Positions 1 through 8,094 are shown, numbered from the stretch's first letter. The stretch: 42,925 nucleotides of DNA from Clostridia bacterium (GCA_017501175.1 JAFVXK010000012.1:1-42925); one strand, 5' to 3'. The notes: generated from the sequence alone by a model not told the origin. Translations and numbers: made by a program.

Positions 1-12
1 CCCTAAAACACT

Positions 13-52
13 TTTGCGGAATCTGTCGTTAATTAACAACAGACCCCGCAAA
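13..52. repeat. 40-bp imperfect palindrome
   Basis: Outer arms TTTGCGG (13-19) and CCGCAAA (46-52) enclose a near-perfect inner palindrome at 22-43 centred on GTTAATTAAC, with one mismatched pair. There is no T-run on either side, so it is a poor intrinsic terminator and could be an operator of an upstream gene outside the window. The rest of 1-225 shows no convincing gene. Confidence 0.5.
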
Positions 53-225
53 TGCTTAAATTATATTTCTGCTCAGGATTCTTGGAACTTAGAATTGCAA
101 AATCTTCCTTAAAAGTGTTGCACTTCTATTGACAATTCACTTGTAATTCTACGAAACGGAGAGCTCTTTGATTGCGACTCTACTGCTCGGATTTGATGAG
201 TAGATTCGTTTCTCTTATGTTTAGG

Positions 226-254
226 TTGACTCCTTTATCGAAGTTAGTTATAAT
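226..254 (+). promoter_or_regulatory. Promoter of the GT8 gene
   Basis: TTGACT at 226-231 and TATAAT at 249-254 are separated by 17 bp. The predicted start of transcription near 261 lies inside the longer open frame that begins at 172, which argues that translation starts at 292 and not upstream. Confidence 0.75.
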
Positions 255-291
255 TTTAAGCGACAACAAGAAGTGCAAAGGAGCAACCTTT

Positions 292-1218
292 ATGAGTAAA
301 GAAATACCTATCTTTTTTTCAACCGACGACAACTACATACCCTACCTCGACGTCGCAATAAAATCTTTGATTGCAAATGCGTCGGAGGATTATGAGTATA
401 GAATTATTGTATTAAACACGGGGCTTGACGAAGACGGAGTTAGCAAGGTTCGAAAGAATGAAAACACAAGGTTTAAAATTGATTTCATCGACATTTCGGA
501 AGAAGTAGAGAATATAAAGTCGAGATTCAAGAACGTGTATCATTTCTCGGTTGTTACTTATTACCGATTATTTATCGCATCGCTTTTCCCGCAGTACGAT
601 AAGGTTGTGTATCTTGACTGTGACCTTGTGGTTCTCGGCGACGTGTCCGAGCTTTATAACGCCGAAATAGGAGCAAATATTTTAGGTGCAGCCCCTGAGC
701 AGTTCGTTCAGAATACAAAAGAATTCAGACTGTATGCAGAAAGCGCTCTTGGAGTAAACCCGGACGGCTACGTGAACGCGGGAGTCCTTTTAATGAATCT
801 TAAGGAATTCAGAAGGTGTGAAATAGAGGAAAGATTTATTCGCCTGATAACCGAATATGACTTCGATCTTCTTGATCCCGACCAAGCGTATTTGAATTAT
901 CTCTGTCTGGGTAAAATTCACGTCCTGCCAAACGGATGGAATAAAGAGCCTATGCCGCTCGTCTGCGAGGGAGAAAAGAATATTGTGCATTACGCTTTGT
1001 ATAAGAAGCCGTGGCAGTACGATGACGTGATGGACGGAGAGTATTTTTGGAAATATGCAAAGAAATCGCCGTTTTATGAAGAGATTCTTCATAGAAAACA
1101 AAGCTTTGGCGAGGCGGAAAAGGCAGAAAAAGAAGCAACAGCCGCGGAGATACTCGTGCATGCACTGAAAATAATCGACTCAGAGTACACCTTCTCAAAG
1201 AAGCTGAGTAAGGAGTGA
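292..1218 (+). CDS. GT8-family glycosyltransferase
   Basis: This 308-residue protein belongs to glycosyltransferase family 8 (LPS galactosyltransferase/glycogenin type), which transfers sugars from nucleotide-sugar donors with retention of configuration. The N-terminal IPIFFSTDDNY strand and the metal-binding DXD motif (YLDCDLVVLGD, Asp109 and Asp111) are visible, followed by the NAGVLLMNL and DQAYLN segments typical of the family. The start at 292 is supported by AAAGGAG at 277-283 and by the promoter just upstream; the frame stays open for 40 more codons upstream but these precede the promoter. It is followed after 10 nt by an acyltransferase gene, so a role in making a cell-surface glycolipid or glycan is plausible. 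Donor and acceptor cannot be read from the sequence. Confidence 0.85.
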   Translation: MSKEIPIFFSTDDNYIPYLDVAIKSLIANASEDYEYRIIVLNTGLDEDGVSKVRKNENTRFKIDFIDISEEVENIKSRFKNVYHFSVVTYYRLFIASLFPQYDKVVYLDCDLVVLGDVSELYNAEIGANILGAAPEQFVQNTKEFRLYAESALGVNPDGYVNAGVLLMNLKEFRRCEIEERFIRLITEYDFDLLDPDQAYLNYLCLGKIHVLPNGWNKEPMPLVCEGEKNIVHYALYKKPWQYDDVMDGEYFWKYAKKSPFYEEILHRKQSFGEAEKAEKEATAAEILVHALKIIDSEYTFSKKLSKE

Positions 1219-1228
1219 GGACAAGTGT

Positions 1229-2059
1229 ATGGAAAAATCTTCGCATAAATTAGAGCTTATGAGACGCATTTGCGAGCTTGAAAAAAAGGGGCTTTGGCAT
1301 CTTGACGTAGAGGACGACCCCGAAACCTATCCTCTTATGCCTGACCGCGTAGATTATCTGAACGAAAGGCTATCAAGCAAAATCAAAAACAAGATAGCCA
1401 ACATAGCAGGCGCTCGCTTTTTTGACAAAATGATTTCCAACCGTCAGCTTATTATAAAAGAGGTAAGGGGTGTTGAAAATTTTACCGCTGTAAAGGGCGG
1501 TAAAATCGTGACGTGCAACCACTTTAGCGTAACTGATAATTACGCCGTATGGGTTGCATTACGGGACTCTATGCATGGCAAAATGCTTTACAAGGTCATT
1601 CGCGAGGGAAACTATACTAATCCACCCAAGCCCTTTGGGCTATTTATGCGCCATTGCAATACGCTGCCGCTATCAAGTCAGCTTTCAACGATGAAGAAAT
1701 TTATGCAAGCGGTGAAGATTTTGCTGGGGCGAGGAGAAACCATACTCATATATCCCGAGTAGAGCATGTGGTGGAATTACCGTAAGCCAAAGCCTATGCA
1801 GGACGGAGCGTTTGCACTCGCGGTGCGAAACAAAGCACCGATAGTACCCATATTTATCACAATGGAGGATAGCGACGTTCCCGACGGCGATGGATTTTTC
1901 GTACAAGAATACACGGTACATATATTGCCTGCCATATATCCCGACATGGCTCTTTCTAACACCGAGGCAAAAGAAAAGATGAAAAAGGAGAACTACGAGG
2001 CTTGGGTCAGGGTGTACGAAAAATTCTATGAAAAGCCTCTCGTATATGGCGGAGAATGA
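1229..2059 (+). pseudogene. PlsC-type lysophospholipid acyltransferase, interrupted by an amber codon
   Basis: Two open stretches in one frame (1229-1762 and 1763-2059) together encode about 275 residues of a 1-acyl-glycerol-3-phosphate acyltransferase-like protein. The catalytic HX4D motif is present as NHFSVTD. The frame is interrupted only by TAG at 1760-1762, exactly where related proteins as I recall them read YPEQSMWWNYRKP; the codon looks like CAG (Gln) changed to TAG. The sequence before and after is otherwise intact, so this is either a recent nonsense mutation or a base-calling error. A ribosome could in principle restart at ATG 1766, but that piece lacks the catalytic motif. The gene sits between a glycosyltransferase and a CrtO-like acyltransferase and overlaps the latter by 4 nt (ATGA). 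Confidence 0.8.
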
Positions 2060-2628
2060 AATTGTATCTTTCCACGATAGGTATAGCAATGCTTGTAATA
2101 TCCTTATTAAATATCGTGTTTCAGACGGCTTCGTGGTACTACGTGATTATCGCTGTGGTTTGGTGTACCGCATTGCAATTTGCTTTTGATGGAGGAATTG
2201 CAATTCTAATAAACAAAATGCCGAACAGGTGGTTTGGCATCGATAACCCCCTATGCCGTGTATCAAAAACCGAGCGTGAGCTTTACAAAAAGCTTAGGGT
2301 AAGGCTGTGGAAGGATAAGGTCTGGGAGCTTGGCGGGCTTGGAGGCTTCAGCAAAAAGAAATTGAAAGAGCCCGATAACCCTGAGTATATCGAAGCCTTC
2401 ATTATTGAATGTAATAAAGGAGTTCTTACTCATAGACTCGCATATCCCGCAGGATTTTTGGCAATGCTCACGTTGCCGAATGTTTGCGCTTTAACCATAG
2501 CACTTCCTGTTGCACTTGTAAACTTATTTCTGAATGTTTTACCTACACTCGCTCTTAGATACAATACGCCGATGTTGATTTTGGTTTTAAAGAGATTGAG
2601 AAGAAAAGAAGAGGTTACAAGTAAATGA
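2056..2628 (+). CDS. CrtO-like membrane acyltransferase (glycosyl-diaponeurosporenoate acyltransferase family)
   Basis: A 190-residue membrane protein with two N-terminal hydrophobic segments (about residues 5-25 and 28-50) and a C-terminal hydrophobic pair (about 130-175). The central block NRWFGIDNP, followed by a KLRVRLWKDKVWELGGLGGF stretch and HRLAYPAGFLA, is characteristic of the CrtO family, named for the staphyloxanthin acyltransferase of Staphylococcus aureus. No carotenoid genes are visible here; homologues without carotenoid pathways are common in Firmicutes, so the real acceptor is unknown, perhaps a glycolipid made with the neighbouring glycosyltransferase. The ATG overlaps the stop of the preceding frame, which implies translational coupling and may limit its expression now that the upstream gene carries a stop. 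Confidence 0.7.
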   Translation: MKLYLSTIGIAMLVISLLNIVFQTASWYYVIIAVVWCTALQFAFDGGIAILINKMPNRWFGIDNPLCRVSKTERELYKKLRVRLWKDKVWELGGLGGFSKKKLKEPDNPEYIEAFIIECNKGVLTHRLAYPAGFLAMLTLPNVCALTIALPVALVNLFLNVLPTLALRYNTPMLILVLKRLRRKEEVTSK

Positions 2629-2634
2629 GTATTG

Positions 2635-2659
2635 GGGCAACGCTTAATGAGCGTTGCCC
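2635..2659 (+). terminator. Hairpin ending the GT8-acyltransferase unit
   Basis: GGGCAACGCT (2635-2644) pairs perfectly with AGCGTTGCCC (2650-2659) around a 5-nt loop, directly after the stop at 2626-2628. The following bases (TCTTATG) are only weakly T-rich, so efficiency is uncertain. Confidence 0.6.
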
Positions 2660-2774
2660 TCTTATGCTGTGTTGCGGAACGTATGCTTTTTTCGCCGATA
2701 GCGCGCTAAGCTTGAAAGCGGGCAAGGCTGGGAATATTGATTTTGGAAAAATTGAAAAAATTTCAAAAAAACAC

Positions 2775-2803
2775 TTGACAAAGCCCACTAAAAGTGTTAT
2801 ACT
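2775..2803 (+). promoter_or_regulatory. Promoter of the T-box leader
   Basis: TTGACA at 2775-2780 and TATACT at 2798-2803 with a 17-bp spacer, placed about 25 nt before the first paired element of the T-box leader. Confidence 0.8.
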
Positions 2804-2819
2804 CTTCTCAACTTAATAT

Positions 2820-3085
2820 TCAAAAGCTATGACGAAGACGGGTTCTATCAAGTATTTTGCAGAGAGTCGGGGACGGTGAAATCCCGATAAAACTAATGGA
2901 AATCCTATCACTTCCGAGCTGAAGGTCCAAAAGAGAAATCAAGTAGGCGCCTTCCGTGTTTGCTACGTCAGTGCATAGGAGTTGTCTGACTCTAAAGGCG
3001 GCAGTTTTCGTAACTGCAATTTGAGTGGTACCGCGAGTATTTTATACCCGTCTCAAAGCAAAGGCTTGAGATGGGTTTTTATTTT
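2820..3085 (+). promoter_or_regulatory. T-box leader (tRNA-sensing riboswitch), specifier probably AUC (Ile)
   Basis: The hallmark T-box sequence GAGTGGTACCGCG (3023-3035) is present, preceded by a GCAGTT/AACTGC stem (3001-3017) and a long Stem I containing the AG-bulge hairpin AGAGAGTCGGGGA...TCCCGA (about 2861-2886). A terminator competing with the antiterminator follows. I fold the specifier loop between the helix strands GGAAAT (2899-2904 area) and TCCG (2912-2916 area); the 3' side then reads CCTATCACT, and the codon ATC at 2907-2909 followed by the expected purine A2910 is the best specifier, giving isoleucine. The T-box call is firm; the specifier is hand-folded and tentative (CCU or UAU are possible if the loop is shifted). 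Uncharged cognate tRNA would allow readthrough into the ligase gene. Confidence 0.9.
3047..3080 (+). terminator. T-box leader terminator
   Basis: CCCGTCTCAA (3047-3056) pairs with TTGAGATGGG (3066-3075) with one G-U pair, followed by TTTTT at 3076-3080. Its 5' arm lies just downstream of the T-box sequence, as required for a conditional terminator. Confidence 0.88.
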
Positions 3086-3114
3086 TCAAACATTTTTCAA
3101 AGGAGGTTAACACC

Positions 3115-5382
3115 ATGAACACGAACAACACTTTAAATCAGCTATCGGAGGTCGCCACGCGAATTAAGGAGTTGCGCGAAATTATGGGATTTTCGGTTGC
3201 CGAGATGACCGAAAAGGCAAATGTAACCGAAGAGCAATATTTAGCATACGAAAGCGGAAAAGAGGACATTCCTTTCTCCTTTATACATAAGTGTGCTTTG
3301 GCGTTTGGCGTTGAGATGACCGACTTGCTTGATGGTAGCTCCGCAAGGCTCTCCACCTACACCGTTACGAGAAAGGGAAGAGGTCAGGAAACCGCAAAGG
3401 AAGACGGAATTGACATTTCCAACCTTGCCCCTAAATTTAAGGATAAGCTTGCCGAGCCGTATTACGTTACCTATGAGTATTCGCAGGCACAGCAGAACAA
3501 GCCCATTCACCTGACCACGCACAGCGGTCAGGAGTTCGACCTCGTTCTCAGCGGAAAGCTAAAGGTTCAGGTCGGTGAGCACGTTGAGGTGCTCGGCGAG
3601 GGCGACAGCATTTATTACAACTCCTCGCTTCCTCACGGCATGATTGCCGTTGACGGCAAGGACTGTACCTTCCTTGCAGTTGTAATGTCGGGTGATAATT
3701 CGGCTGAAAAGGTCGTGAGAAAGAGCGTAATGGCTGCAAAAACGAGTGAGAAGCTCGTGTGCGAGAAATTTGTTGAAACGAAGGAAGACGCTCTTGGCAG
3801 ACTTGAGTCGATTGAATTCAAAAATACCGATACCTTCAATTTCGGCTTCGATATTGTTGATGGAATTGCCGATAAATACCCCGAAAAGCTTGCAATGCTT
3901 CACCTTGACAAAAACAAGCTCGAAAGACGCTTTACCTTTAAGGATATAAAGAGGGCGTCAAACCAGGTCGCAAACTATTTTACCTCGCTTGGTATTAAGC
4001 GCGGTGACAAGGTTATGCTTGTCCTCAAGCGCCATTATCAGTTCTGGTTCTGTATGGTTGCGCTTCACAAGCTCGGCGCGGTTGCAATCCCCGCGACAAA
4101 TCAGCTGAAGGAGCACGATTTTGAATACAGATACAATTCGGCGGGTGTTAAGGCTATTGTATGCACGGCAGACGGAGATACCCATCAGTATGCCGAAAGT
4201 GCTGCTAAAAAGTGCCCGCAGGTTGAAAAGCTCATAATGGTAGGCGGTGCGAAGGACGGCTGGCTTGACTTTGATAAGGAATATGCGCTCTTCTCGGGTA
4301 AATATGAACGCCCCGAGGATTGCTCGGCGGGTGACGAGGCGGCGCTTATGTTCTTCACGTCGGGAACGACGGGCAATCCCAAAATGGCATCGCACAAGCA
4401 CACCTACGCCTTGGGACACTACGTTACCGCTAAATATTGGCACTGCTGTGAGCGCGACGGCTTGCATCTCACTATCTCCGACACCGGCTGGGGCAAATCT
4501 CTTTGGGGTAAGCTCTATGGTCAGTGGCTCTGCGAGGGCGCGGTCTTTGTTTACGACTTCGACAAATTTGACGAAAACGACCTTCTTCCCATGTTCGCGG
4601 AGTATAACATCACGACCTTCTGCGCACCGCCAACTATGCTTCGTATGCTGATACGCGGCGACCTTTCAAAGTATGATTTGTCGTCAATTCATCATATGAC
4701 CACCGCGGGTGAGGCGCTCAACCCCGAGGTCTTTAACAAGTTTAAGGAAGCAACCGGACTTGAGATAATGGAAGGCTTCGGTCAGACGGAAACCACCCTT
4801 GCAATAGCAAATCTTTACGGCACAGCTCCCAAAATAGGCGCGATGGGCAAGGCAAATCCCCAATACGACGTTGACGTCGTAGATAGCGACGGAAACAGCC
4901 TTCCTGCCGGTGAGGTTGGCGAAATCGTAATTCACACCGATAAATCCACTCCCTGCGGTCTATTCAGAGAATACTACCGTGACAGCGAGAAAACTAGCGA
5001 CGCATGGCACGACGGACTGTACCACACGGGAGATACTGCTTGGCGCGACGAGGACGGATATTTCTGGTACGTTGGCCGTGTTGACGACGTCATCAAGTCC
5101 TCGGGATACCGCATCGGCCCGTTTGAAATCGAGTCGGTAATAATGGAGCTTCCTTACGTTCTCGAGTGTGGCGTTTCGGCAGTTCCCGACGAGGTTCGCG
5201 GTCAGGTGGTCAAGGCAAGTATAGTTCTAACCAAGGGCACCGAGGGCACAGAGGAGCTGAAGCGTGAAATTCAGAAATACGTCAAGGACCACACAGCGCC
5301 CTACAAGTATCCGAGAGTTGTCGTATTCCGCGACGAGCTCCCCAAAACCATAAGCGGAAAGATTCAAAGAAACAAGCTTTGA
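3115..5382 (+). CDS. XRE-cupin-acyl-CoA ligase fusion
   Basis: A 755-residue three-part protein. Residues about 14-67 form an XRE-type helix-turn-helix, about 118-195 a small cupin barrel, and about 240-755 an AMP-forming acyl-CoA synthetase similar to the medium-chain/acetyl-CoA synthetase group. The ligase part has the P-loop FFTSGTTGNPK (from residue 413), GFGQTETT, YHTGDTAW, GYRIGPFEIE and the C-terminal catalytic lysine in SGKIQR (Lys749), so it should be active and convert a carboxylic acid, ATP and CoA to acyl-CoA. AAAGGAGG at 3099-3106 fixes the start. XRE-cupin proteins usually act as metabolite-responsive repressors; here the same chain may sense and activate its substrate. Control by a T-box links it to an amino acid; if that is isoleucine, activation of 2-methylbutyrate for reductive isoleucine synthesis is an attractive but unproven role. 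Confidence 0.85.
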   Translation: MNTNNTLNQLSEVATRIKELREIMGFSVAEMTEKANVTEEQYLAYESGKEDIPFSFIHKCALAFGVEMTDLLDGSSARLSTYTVTRKGRGQETAKEDGIDISNLAPKFKDKLAEPYYVTYEYSQAQQNKPIHLTTHSGQEFDLVLSGKLKVQVGEHVEVLGEGDSIYYNSSLPHGMIAVDGKDCTFLAVVMSGDNSAEKVVRKSVMAAKTSEKLVCEKFVETKEDALGRLESIEFKNTDTFNFGFDIVDGIADKYPEKLAMLHLDKNKLERRFTFKDIKRASNQVANYFTSLGIKRGDKVMLVLKRHYQFWFCMVALHKLGAVAIPATNQLKEHDFEYRYNSAGVKAIVCTADGDTHQYAESAAKKCPQVEKLIMVGGAKDGWLDFDKEYALFSGKYERPEDCSAGDEAALMFFTSGTTGNPKMASHKHTYALGHYVTAKYWHCCERDGLHLTISDTGWGKSLWGKLYGQWLCEGAVFVYDFDKFDENDLLPMFAEYNITTFCAPPTMLRMLIRGDLSKYDLSSIHHMTTAGEALNPEVFNKFKEATGLEIMEGFGQTETTLAIANLYGTAPKIGAMGKANPQYDVDVVDSDGNSLPAGEVGEIVIHTDKSTPCGLFREYYRDSEKTSDAWHDGLYHTGDTAWRDEDGYFWYVGRVDDVIKSSGYRIGPFEIESVIMELPYVLECGVSAVPDEVRGQVVKASIVLTKGTEGTEELKREIQKYVKDHTAPYKYPRVVVFRDELPKTISGKIQRNKL

Positions 5383-5411
5383 TTTTAAGGCACGAATAAA
5401 AGTTTCATATA

Positions 5412-5442
5412 GGAGCTCTCCTCGGGAGAGCTCCGAATTTTT
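5412..5442 (+). terminator. Terminator after the acyl-CoA ligase gene
   Basis: GGAGCTCTCC (5412-5421) and GGAGAGCTCC (5425-5434) form a perfect 10-bp stem with a 3-nt loop, followed by GAATTTTT. It separates the ligase from the MaoC gene. Confidence 0.85.
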
Positions 5443-5470
5443 CCTCGGTGCAAAGCTTGGAGATTTTAAA

Positions 5471-5496
5471 AATACGCGGACAAAATAATCCGTATT
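5471..5496. repeat. Short inverted repeat upstream of the MaoC gene
   Basis: AATACGCGGA (5471-5480) and TCCGTATT (5489-5496) pair with a 2-nt bulge. It lies 50 nt before the start codon and could be an operator; I saw no convincing promoter with it. Confidence 0.3.
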
Positions 5497-5545
5497 CGCG
5501 ATGTGCGTTTGGTTAATAATAAATAAAAAACAAGAAGGAAACTGT

Positions 5546-5977
5546 ATGTATTTCAATGAATTAAAGGTAGGAATGTCGGTTGAAACTCCCCCTGCCGTAA
5601 TAGAAAAAGAAAAAATGATGGATTTCGCAAGACTTTATGATAACATTCCTCTGCACACCGATGAGGAGTATGCAAAAACGACGCCGTTTAAGGCCTTGAT
5701 TGCTCCGGGCGTGATGACCTTTATGTCGGTTTGGGTTAAATTTTTGGAAATCGGTTTTTTCAAGGCAGATGAATTTCTTGCAGGAAAATCCACCAAGATT
5801 GAATGGCTGAAGCCGGTTTATGCCGGTGACGTTTTGACCGGCAAGGCGACTATCACAAGGCTGACAAAGCGCAACGAGAAAAACGGCATAGTCGAGGTAA
5901 CCGTGGAAGCCTATAATCAAAAGGGAGATTTGGTGCTTACCGACGTTACCGAGGCTATAGTTAAAATTAAGCAATAA
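5546..5977 (+). CDS. MaoC-like hotdog-fold enoyl-CoA hydratase
   Basis: A 143-residue single-hotdog protein of the MaoC dehydratase family, which hydrates enoyl-CoA or enoyl-ACP substrates with an Asp-His pair. The catalytic D-x4-H motif is seen in ARLYDNIPLHTDEEYA, followed by PFKALIAPGVMT and the WLKPVYAGDVL strand typical of the family. The start is ATG 5546 with AAGAAGGAA just upstream; the open frame extends 15 codons further 5' without a ribosome binding site. It lies downstream of the acyl-CoA ligase but behind a strong terminator, so the two may be functionally but not transcriptionally linked. The substrate is unknown. Confidence 0.8.
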   Translation: MYFNELKVGMSVETPPAVIEKEKMMDFARLYDNIPLHTDEEYAKTTPFKALIAPGVMTFMSVWVKFLEIGFFKADEFLAGKSTKIEWLKPVYAGDVLTGKATITRLTKRNEKNGIVEVTVEAYNQKGDLVLTDVTEAIVKIKQ

Positions 5978-5992
5978 GATTTCAAATTTGTG

Positions 5993-6021
5993 TTGACTGG
6001 ATATTTTTAATGTGATATAAT
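5993..6021 (+). promoter_or_regulatory. Promoter of the TIM-barrel isomerase gene
   Basis: TTGACT at 5993-5998 and TATAAT at 6016-6021, 17-bp spacer. Confidence 0.78.
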
Positions 6022-6080
6022 TGTTTCAAGCTCAAAGAGTGTCGTACGCGGCGCAAAAGATAACCTTTAAGGAGATTGCT

Positions 6081-6938
6081 ATGAAATTTTCAATGTATTC
6101 GGGATTTATGGACATTCTTAACAGAGATGGAATAGAGAAGGCTGCAAAATATGCAAAGGATAGTGGATTTTCGGGAGTAGAATTTCTCTATTATGCAAAG
6201 AAGCCAGAGCTTATTCCAAGCGTCGAGGTCGCAAAGGAATACAAGGCGGTTTTAGATAGCTTTGGACTTTCCGTGCCCTGTGTTTCCGTGGGAGCTACAC
6301 TTGTGAATGCTGACGAGCCTGACAGAGTGTCCGAGCCCGCGGTGCAGGGGTTAATCAAGGCGATGGACTTTTCGGCGGCTGTCGGAGCTAAGTGCTTCCA
6401 CCATACGCTTATGCACGACAGAGTTGCTCCGCCGAACCTCAGCTACGACGGCGTTTTGCCTATCGTTTTAGAGGGAGCGAAGAGAATTGCGGATTACGCA
6501 AAGGAGCTTGGAATGACGGTTATTTATGAGCCTCAAGGCCCCTTCTTTACAAGCCGTGCCAACCTCGGCAAATTTTTCCGTGAAATTAAAAAGCTTTGTT
6601 CAAACGTAGGTATATGCGGCGACATCGCAAATACATATTATTGCGGAGAAGAGCCTTACGCTCTCTTCGAGGAGTTCACCGAGGATATAGCGCACGTTCA
6701 CCTTAACGACTACGTATTTTTTGGCGACGTTGTTGATAAAACCGAGTCGGGTATTTACAAGCAGCCCGACTGTAAGCAGGTCGTTATCGGAGAGGGAGAT
6801 ATTGACATAAAGAGAGTTCTTACTATTCTCAAAAAAGTAAATTACAATGGCTTTATGTCTGTCGAAAACAGACTCAGCCTAGAGCCTAAAGAGGTGTTCG
6901 CTGCTGTTATGGATAAGATAACGGCTATGTATGAATAA
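6081..6938 (+). CDS. Sugar phosphate isomerase/epimerase-like TIM-barrel protein
   Basis: A 285-residue protein of the xylose isomerase-like TIM-barrel (AP endonuclease 2) superfamily, which includes sugar and inosose epimerases and hydroxypyruvate isomerases. Strand and metal-ligand positions can be followed as SGVEFLYY, CFHHTLMHD, VIYEPQGPF, GICGDIANTYY, AHVHLND and MSVENRL, where Glu, Asp, His and Glu are the usual metal ligands. AAGGAG at 6069-6074 and the promoter ending at 6021 support ATG 6081 over the earlier in-frame start. It stands alone between two terminators, so there is no operon context for a substrate. Confidence 0.8.
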   Translation: MKFSMYSGFMDILNRDGIEKAAKYAKDSGFSGVEFLYYAKKPELIPSVEVAKEYKAVLDSFGLSVPCVSVGATLVNADEPDRVSEPAVQGLIKAMDFSAAVGAKCFHHTLMHDRVAPPNLSYDGVLPIVLEGAKRIADYAKELGMTVIYEPQGPFFTSRANLGKFFREIKKLCSNVGICGDIANTYYCGEEPYALFEEFTEDIAHVHLNDYVFFGDVVDKTESGIYKQPDCKQVVIGEGDIDIKRVLTILKKVNYNGFMSVENRLSLEPKEVFAAVMDKITAMYE

Positions 6939-6961
6939 TTCTTGATTAAAAGGGGCGTGGT

Positions 6962-6987
6962 GAGCGTTAGGCTCGGGCGCTCTTTTT
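6962..6987 (+). terminator. Weak terminator after the isomerase gene
   Basis: GAGCG (6962-6966) pairs with CGCTC (6978-6982) around an 11-nt loop, followed by TTTTT at 6983-6987. Confidence 0.5.
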
Positions 6988-7004
6988 CTTTGCAAAATTT
7001 TCTA

Positions 7005-7033
7005 TTGATTTTTCGCAAAAGAAGGTTTATAAT
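7005..7033 (+). promoter_or_regulatory. Promoter of the PHP-VTT-Sfp unit
   Basis: TTGATT at 7005-7010 and TATAAT at 7028-7033, 17-bp spacer. It overlaps the earliest possible start of the downstream frame and so favours ATG 7063. Confidence 0.7.
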
Positions 7034-7062
7034 TGTATTATAAAAGCCTTGAAGGATACTTT

Positions 7063-8082
7063 ATGAAAAGATTTCTGATTTCACCTGATAAAAAGCAATA
7101 TAAGGCAAATTTGCATTGCCACAGCACCCTCTCGGACGGAAGCCGAACTCCCGAAGAGCTGAAGGCTATGTATAAGGAGCACGGCTACGACGTACTTGCG
7201 ATAACCGACCACTGCCACCCTCACAGCCACGCCGATTTAAGCGACAAGGATTTCCTTATGCTCACGGCATACGAGGCGTATATCAGAGAGTCGGGCGGTA
7301 AGTTCGATAAGTTCAAGCGCGAAATACACCTCAACCTGTTTGCGAAAAATCCTTACAACGAGGCTTTGGTTTGCTACGATAAGCGCTACATTAAATATAT
7401 TCCCGAAGACGAGCTTTTGAAAATGAAAAAGGTCGGTGACACCTCGCCGCGTGAGTATTCGGTGGAGTATATAAACAAATTCATAAAAACCGCGAATGAA
7501 AACGGCTATCTTGTCGCCTACAATCACCCTTATTGGTCTTTAGAGGACGTAGCGGATATTCTTTCGTACGAAAATCTGTGGAGTATTGAGATTAGAAACA
7601 CCGGCTCGTATATTTTCAACAACCTCGAAAACGGTGAGATGCTCTACGATGCGATGCTAAGGCGCGGTATGCGGCTCGGTGTCAACGCAGGTGACGACAA
7701 CCACAATAAGCATTTCGTTGGCGACCCGATGTGCGACAGCTTTGGCTGGTACACGGTTATTCTCGCCGACGGACTTGAATATTCCGAAATCATTTCGGCG
7801 ATGGAGAAAAAAGATTGCTACGTTTCGAACGGACCTGAAATAAAGGAGCTTTCGGTTGAGGACGGTGTGGCTACTATTGAATGCTCACCTGCAGAGGCGG
7901 TATTTATGTACGACGGCTCAAAGCAGCCGATTTCGGTAAGACTGCCAAAGGGCGAGACGAAAACCCACTTCGAGCTTCCTATAAGGGACAGGGCAGAGCA
8001 TATACGCGTTTCGGTTTACGACACCGAGGGCAGAGCTGCAAACTCGCGCGGATTTTTCCGTGACGAATGGCAGAGCCGTTAA
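7063..8082 (+). CDS. PHP-domain metal-dependent phosphoesterase
   Basis: A 339-residue protein with an N-terminal PHP domain. The metal-binding signatures ANLHCHSTLSDG (HxH plus Asp) and VLAITDHCHPHSH are near residues 17-55, and later ligand segments appear as VAYNHPYWS and GVNAGDDNHNK. PHP proteins hydrolyse phosphomonoesters or nucleotides in metal-dependent fashion. The last roughly 90 residues form a beta-rich tail of the kind that follows PHP domains in stand-alone enzymes. GAAGGA at 7051-7056 marks the start. It is followed after 12 nt by a VTT membrane protein gene, suggesting one transcript. The substrate cannot be inferred. Confidence 0.8.
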   Translation: MKRFLISPDKKQYKANLHCHSTLSDGSRTPEELKAMYKEHGYDVLAITDHCHPHSHADLSDKDFLMLTAYEAYIRESGGKFDKFKREIHLNLFAKNPYNEALVCYDKRYIKYIPEDELLKMKKVGDTSPREYSVEYINKFIKTANENGYLVAYNHPYWSLEDVADILSYENLWSIEIRNTGSYIFNNLENGEMLYDAMLRRGMRLGVNAGDDNHNKHFVGDPMCDSFGWYTVILADGLEYSEIISAMEKKDCYVSNGPEIKELSVEDGVATIECSPAEAVFMYDGSKQPISVRLPKGETKTHFELPIRDRAEHIRVSVYDTEGRAANSRGFFRDEWQSR

Positions 8083-8094
8083 AGGTGAAAGACG

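Noticed and set aside
172..291. Upstream start for the GT8 protein
   Set aside because: The promoter at 226-254 lies inside this extension, and the ribosome binding site fits ATG 292.
1760..1762. TAG as pyrrolysine or other recoded codon
   Set aside because: No pyrrolysine genes are visible, TAG ends uvrB normally, and relatives are expected to have Gln here.
2625..2816. 63-residue open frame after the CrtO-like gene
   Set aside because: It reads through the terminator hairpin and into the T-box promoter, has no recognisable sequence and no proper ribosome binding site.
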